From Arthrobacter sp. PsM3 (GTDB lineage: Bacteria; Actinomycetota; Actinomycetes; Actinomycetales; Micrococcaceae), in contig NZ_JARUXE010000005.1 in the NCBI RefSeq assembly GCF_030433895.1, positions 1 through 64,000 on the forward strand: DNA of 64,000 nucleotides. Direction: 5' to 3'. Below, piece by piece: positions 61,443 to 64,000 of the stretch. Under the pieces are notes generated by a model. The model was not told where the DNA came from. It did no database searches and saw only the letters and a program-made list of their open reading frames with translations. The first letter of the stretch is position 1. Each line of letters opens with the position of its first letter. The position numbers were made by a program, and so were the translations under genes.

Positions 61443-61611
61443 CGGGATCCCGCACCCTAACCGAACGCTACGGAGTCGCCCGTCCCAGTGCGGTGATGCC
61501 TTCGGTCCTGTTCCACTGTTCTCTCCTCAACCGGACAGCGGCGCTCCCATGTAACTGAAGATACATTCGCGCCCGCACCGAAAGAAAGGCCTTTGGGGAG
61601 AACCGACCCCG

Positions 61612-62274
61612 TTAAGGGACCGGCTCCAGATCAGCGGTGATGACGATGTTGGTTCCCCGCAGGTCGGCGGTGTAGCAGCTGACCAGGACGAGCCGGTTGG
61701 GGACCCTGTCCCAGATTGGGCTGTCTTTGAGCGTGTTCTTGTCTTCGGTGGCTATCGTCTTAACGGTGTAGGTTGCCGGTCCGGTTGCTGTCGTGACGGT
61801 GAACTGGTTTCCAGGCTTTGCCTGGCTGCTCAGGTGGTTGAACGCCGAGTCGCGGCCTTCCCAGCTGTGGCCAATGATGTACGTGGTGTCCGTGGAACCC
61901 GGGCTGCCGTAAGGGGTGAGCCAGTACGCCTCTGCCGTCATCGGGGGAACGATGGTCGCCCCCGGCCCTTGGTCCTGGGGCGTCAGGGGCAGCACGTCCT
62001 GGTCCATACCGATGGCCGGGTACGTGATGTGCAGCGGCAGCGACCCGTGGGGTGCCGGGGTGGACACCGTCGCACTCGCCGGGGCGTCAGTGGGTGCAGG
62101 CGTCACTTGGCCGGGTCCCGCGGCTGGCGGCGGCGACCCCGGCGCTGCCGATAGGCCGACCACAGCGGCCAGCGCAGCCGCCACCAGGGCCCCGCCGAAG
62201 ATCATCCGGGTTCGGGGGCGGCGGCGGACGGAGGCCATGTGGCGCGCACCGTCGGACCCCGTCGGGTCATCCAC
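61612..62274 (-). CDS. Class F sortase
   Basis: 220 aa. One N-terminal TM segment (about 24-45) leads into a Pro-rich linker and the sortase barrel. The catalytic triad is His136 (YIIGHSW), Cys200 (VLVSCYT) and Arg206 (DLRGTNIVI), all intact. Class F sortases attach or link surface proteins in Actinobacteria; substrates are often unknown. It is encoded directly downstream of the ice-binding-type surface protein gene, probably its substrate. Confidence 0.92.
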   Translation of the reverse strand: MDDPTGSDGARHMASVRRRPRTRMIFGGALVAAALAAVVGLSAAPGSPPPAAGPGQVTPAPTDAPASATVSTPAPHGSLPLHITYPAIGMDQDVLPLTPQDQGPGATIVPPMTAEAYWLTPYGSPGSTDTTYIIGHSWEGRDSAFNHLSSQAKPGNQFTVTTATGPATYTVKTIATEDKNTLKDSPIWDRVPNRLVLVSCYTADLRGTNIVITADLEPVP

Positions 62275-62331
62275 CGGAAGACGCCCCCGTGGCCGCCTTG
62301 GGTGCCCGCACGAGCTTCCGCCCGTCCGGCG

Positions 62332-63372
62332 TCACTTGTTCCGTCGGAACAGGCGCCTACCCCTGGTCAGCATCCACACCCCGACCAGCCCCGCCGCAGC
62401 GGCCGCGCCGAGCACGGTCCCGGCGGTTGAGTCATGGGTTTCTGCGGCGGTATCAATGTTCACACCGCGGCCCGTCCTTGGGCCGGTCCCTGCACTTGCG
62501 GGCCCGGCGGCAGCCGAGGGGGACGCCGTCGCCGGGGCCGCGGCGGGCGGCGCCGGTGCTGTGGCGGTTGTTGTGGACGAGGGCGACGCTGCGGCGCAAC
62601 CCGGCATGGTGAAGACGTTTGATTCGAGCGATACCTGGCCGTTCCGAGCCAGTGCCCGGCCCTGGACCTTTGCGCCGGTAGTAACCGAAATTGAAGTCAG
62701 GGCCAGAATGTTGCCGCTGAACGATGAGGCAGTACCGAGGGTTGCGGAGCTAGCGACCTGCCAGTAGACGTTGCAGGCCTGGGCGCTGTTGGTCAGCACG
62801 ATGTTGCTTGCCGAGGCAGTCGTCAGGGTTGAGGCGACCTGGAAGATGAACACCGAGTTCGGGTCGCCCTGCCCGTCCAGGGTCAGCGCCCCGCTGACTG
62901 ACAGCGGGCCGGAGGACTTGTAGACGCCCGGGGACAGGGTTTTACCCACCAGGTCACCGGCCACGAGGGAGGTCATGGCCTTGCCTGCTGCGTCGTCGTA
63001 AGCGGTGGTCAGGTCGGACTGGGCCTGAAGGGCCGGCGCGTCGGCCGCGTGGGTGGCGCCGGCCACGACGTCCGGTGAAAATCCTGTGATCGCGCTTCCC
63101 GGGTTCACGCCGAGGTTTCCGGCCAGGGTCGTGGACCCGGTGTTGGTGACCGTTGTTCCGCCCAGGACGGAGTACGCTGCGGCCGTTCCCAGACCCACCG
63201 GGGCGTCAGCGGCGTAGGCCGGGCACTGTCCTACCAGTACCATCGCCAGCAGGGCCGATGCGCCCATGACGGTCCCCGCCGCGGACCGGCGTCGCAGGCG
63301 GAGGCGCCGCTGGCGGGACCCCTCACCGGACTGGATTTGAGGAGAGTTATGGGCAGGCGAGGTCGAAACCAA
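62332..63372 (-). CDS. DUF3494 ice-binding family surface protein
   Basis: 346 aa from TTG 63372, which has AAGGA at good spacing; ATG 63513 is an alternative. A basic n-region (RQRRLRLRRR) and hydrophobic core ending CPAYA-AD form the signal peptide. The DUF3494 domain follows (GLGTAAAYSVLGGTTVTNTG, DLGV-like NLGVNPGSAITGF, SNIVLTNSAQACNVYWQV), a beta-solenoid that binds ice or acts as an adhesin. An Ala/Pro/Ser-rich stalk leads to a TM helix and a basic tail (RGRRLFRRNK). No LPxTG is visible; the nearest candidate is the AAETHDSTAG stretch. The class F sortase gene is 57 bp downstream. Confidence 0.85.
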   Translation of the reverse strand: MVSTSPAHNSPQIQSGEGSRQRRLRLRRRSAAGTVMGASALLAMVLVGQCPAYAADAPVGLGTAAAYSVLGGTTVTNTGSTTLAGNLGVNPGSAITGFSPDVVAGATHAADAPALQAQSDLTTAYDDAAGKAMTSLVAGDLVGKTLSPGVYKSSGPLSVSGALTLDGQGDPNSVFIFQVASTLTTASASNIVLTNSAQACNVYWQVASSATLGTASSFSGNILALTSISVTTGAKVQGRALARNGQVSLESNVFTMPGCAAASPSSTTTATAPAPPAAAPATASPSAAAGPASAGTGPRTGRGVNIDTAAETHDSTAGTVLGAAAAAGLVGVWMLTRGRRLFRRNK

Positions 63373-63594
63373 AGTGGGGTCCTTGTTGATCGGCGGCCCG
63401 GCCGACCGCGAGGGTCCCGTAGCTTTGCGTCGCGGATTCGCACCCGGTTTGCCCTTGTCGATGAGCGGCTGCTCGGTCTTGGGCAACCCTAACAGCCCAA
63501 CGCCGTCGTTCATTGCAGTGCCCGGCGGCCTGCCCCGGGGAGATCTCGGCTGGCGGAGCCACACGCTCATCACCGCCCATGGAAGTATTCTCTT

Positions 63595-63999
63595 ATGACT
63601 ACCGACAATGATGATGCCAACCTTCCGGCCTTTAGCGACTCGCACGGCCCAGACGTCCCGGCCGAAGACAGCCGGGGCTGGGACCACATCGGGGCCATCA
63701 TTGTCGATGCCACGTTGCAGCGCCGGCAGAACTACCACGAGACCGTCAAGCCGCGCGTGGAAGCTCTCCTTGCGGCATGGCCGGATGCCGCCACGACCAG
63801 CGGGTTCCGCCAGCGCCTCGATACCGGGAAGCTCTCGGAAGTCATCGACTGGCCCTCCCCCGGCCGTCTTGCCCAGGTAGAGGACATCACGTACGTGTTC
63901 GAGCGTCAGGGCATCGAGACGATGACGGAACTCCGAGGCGCGCTCAGTGACCCCGCCACCAGAACCGCTCTCCGGGAGGCCCTGGCGGATGTACGGCAC
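63595..63999 (+). CDS. Hypothetical protein, cut by the window end
   Basis: At least 135 codons with no stop before the window ends. ATG 63595 has GGAAG eight bases upstream. The N-terminal 30 residues are acidic. The rest is mostly helical (TLQRRQNYHETVKPRVEALL, VEDITYVFERQGIETMTEL, TRTALREALADVRH). The family is not recognised. It is divergent from the ice-binding protein gene with about 220 bp between, including a promoter region for both. Confidence 0.7.
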   Translation, partial: MTTDNDDANLPAFSDSHGPDVPAEDSRGWDHIGAIIVDATLQRRQNYHETVKPRVEALLAAWPDAATTSGFRQRLDTGKLSEVIDWPSPGRLAQVEDITYVFERQGIETMTELRGALSDPATRTALREALADVRH

Positions 64000-64000
64000 G

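Overview
The window is high-GC DNA with short intergenic gaps, frequent ATGA/GTGA stop-start overlaps and many GTG starts. Its gene families (DUF2630, GAF-ANTAR regulators, class F sortase, MmyB-type regulators, a CPA1 antiporter with a UBP zinc finger) fit a Micrococcaceae actinobacterium such as Arthrobacter or Pseudarthrobacter. This placement is inferred from gene content only. No rRNA, tRNA, CRISPR array or insertion sequence was found.

Region 1 (1-9.5 kb): a poly-C tract, a DJ-1/PfpI protein, DUF2630, a CapA-like metallophosphatase, an LLM flavin oxidoreductase, two GAF-ANTAR regulators, two small proteins, a secreted subtilase and the antiporter with the zinc-finger tail.

Region 2 (9.5-27 kb): a surface-glycopolymer locus. 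On the + strand an NAD(P)-binding oxidoreductase, a GT4-like glycosyltransferase and a MOP flippase are translationally coupled. On the - strand a run of genes encodes three GT2 enzymes, a large polytopic membrane protein, a membrane-anchored GH16, a nucleotidyltransferase-kinase fusion and an APH-like phosphotransferase. A second, larger nucleotidyltransferase-kinase fusion with an extra C-terminal domain faces the flippase. An acyl-CoA ligase and a cytochrome P450 lie between the two parts. The paired fusions are the most unusual content of the window: one has intact kinase motifs, the other has lost the Walker A lysine and the DR aspartate. Two local translation-control structures (a leader ORF and a Shine-Dalgarno sequence inside a hairpin) precede them.

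Region 3 (27-37 kb): a secreted PKD protein behind a long non-coding leader, an SDR and its divergent TetR with a perfect operator, TspO, two DUF202 proteins, a solitary GHKL ATPase bracketed by tandem repeats on both sides, and a secreted GH16 translated behind a leader ORF.

Region 4 (37-50 kb): a complete alpha-galactoside utilisation region. It holds a GH36 alpha-galactosidase, an ABC importer (binding protein and two permeases), a Gfo/Idh/MocA dehydrogenase, a LacI regulator, the Leloir genes galT-galK-galE and a divergent DeoR regulator. Palindromic candidate operators sit in both divergent promoter regions. Imported galactosides would be cleaved by GH36 and the galactose fed into GalK-GalT-GalE; the UDP-sugars could also supply region 2.

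Region 5 (50-64 kb): a broken MOSC gene, an FMN reductase, a cupredoxin lipoprotein with a small membrane protein, an HPt-like protein without its histidine, two SDRs around an MmyB-type regulator, a LysE exporter, a rifampin-phosphotransferase-like enzyme coupled to a tandem alpha/beta hydrolase, a NIF3/CutA-like protein, DedA, a class F sortase with an ice-binding (DUF3494) surface protein, and a gene cut by the window end.
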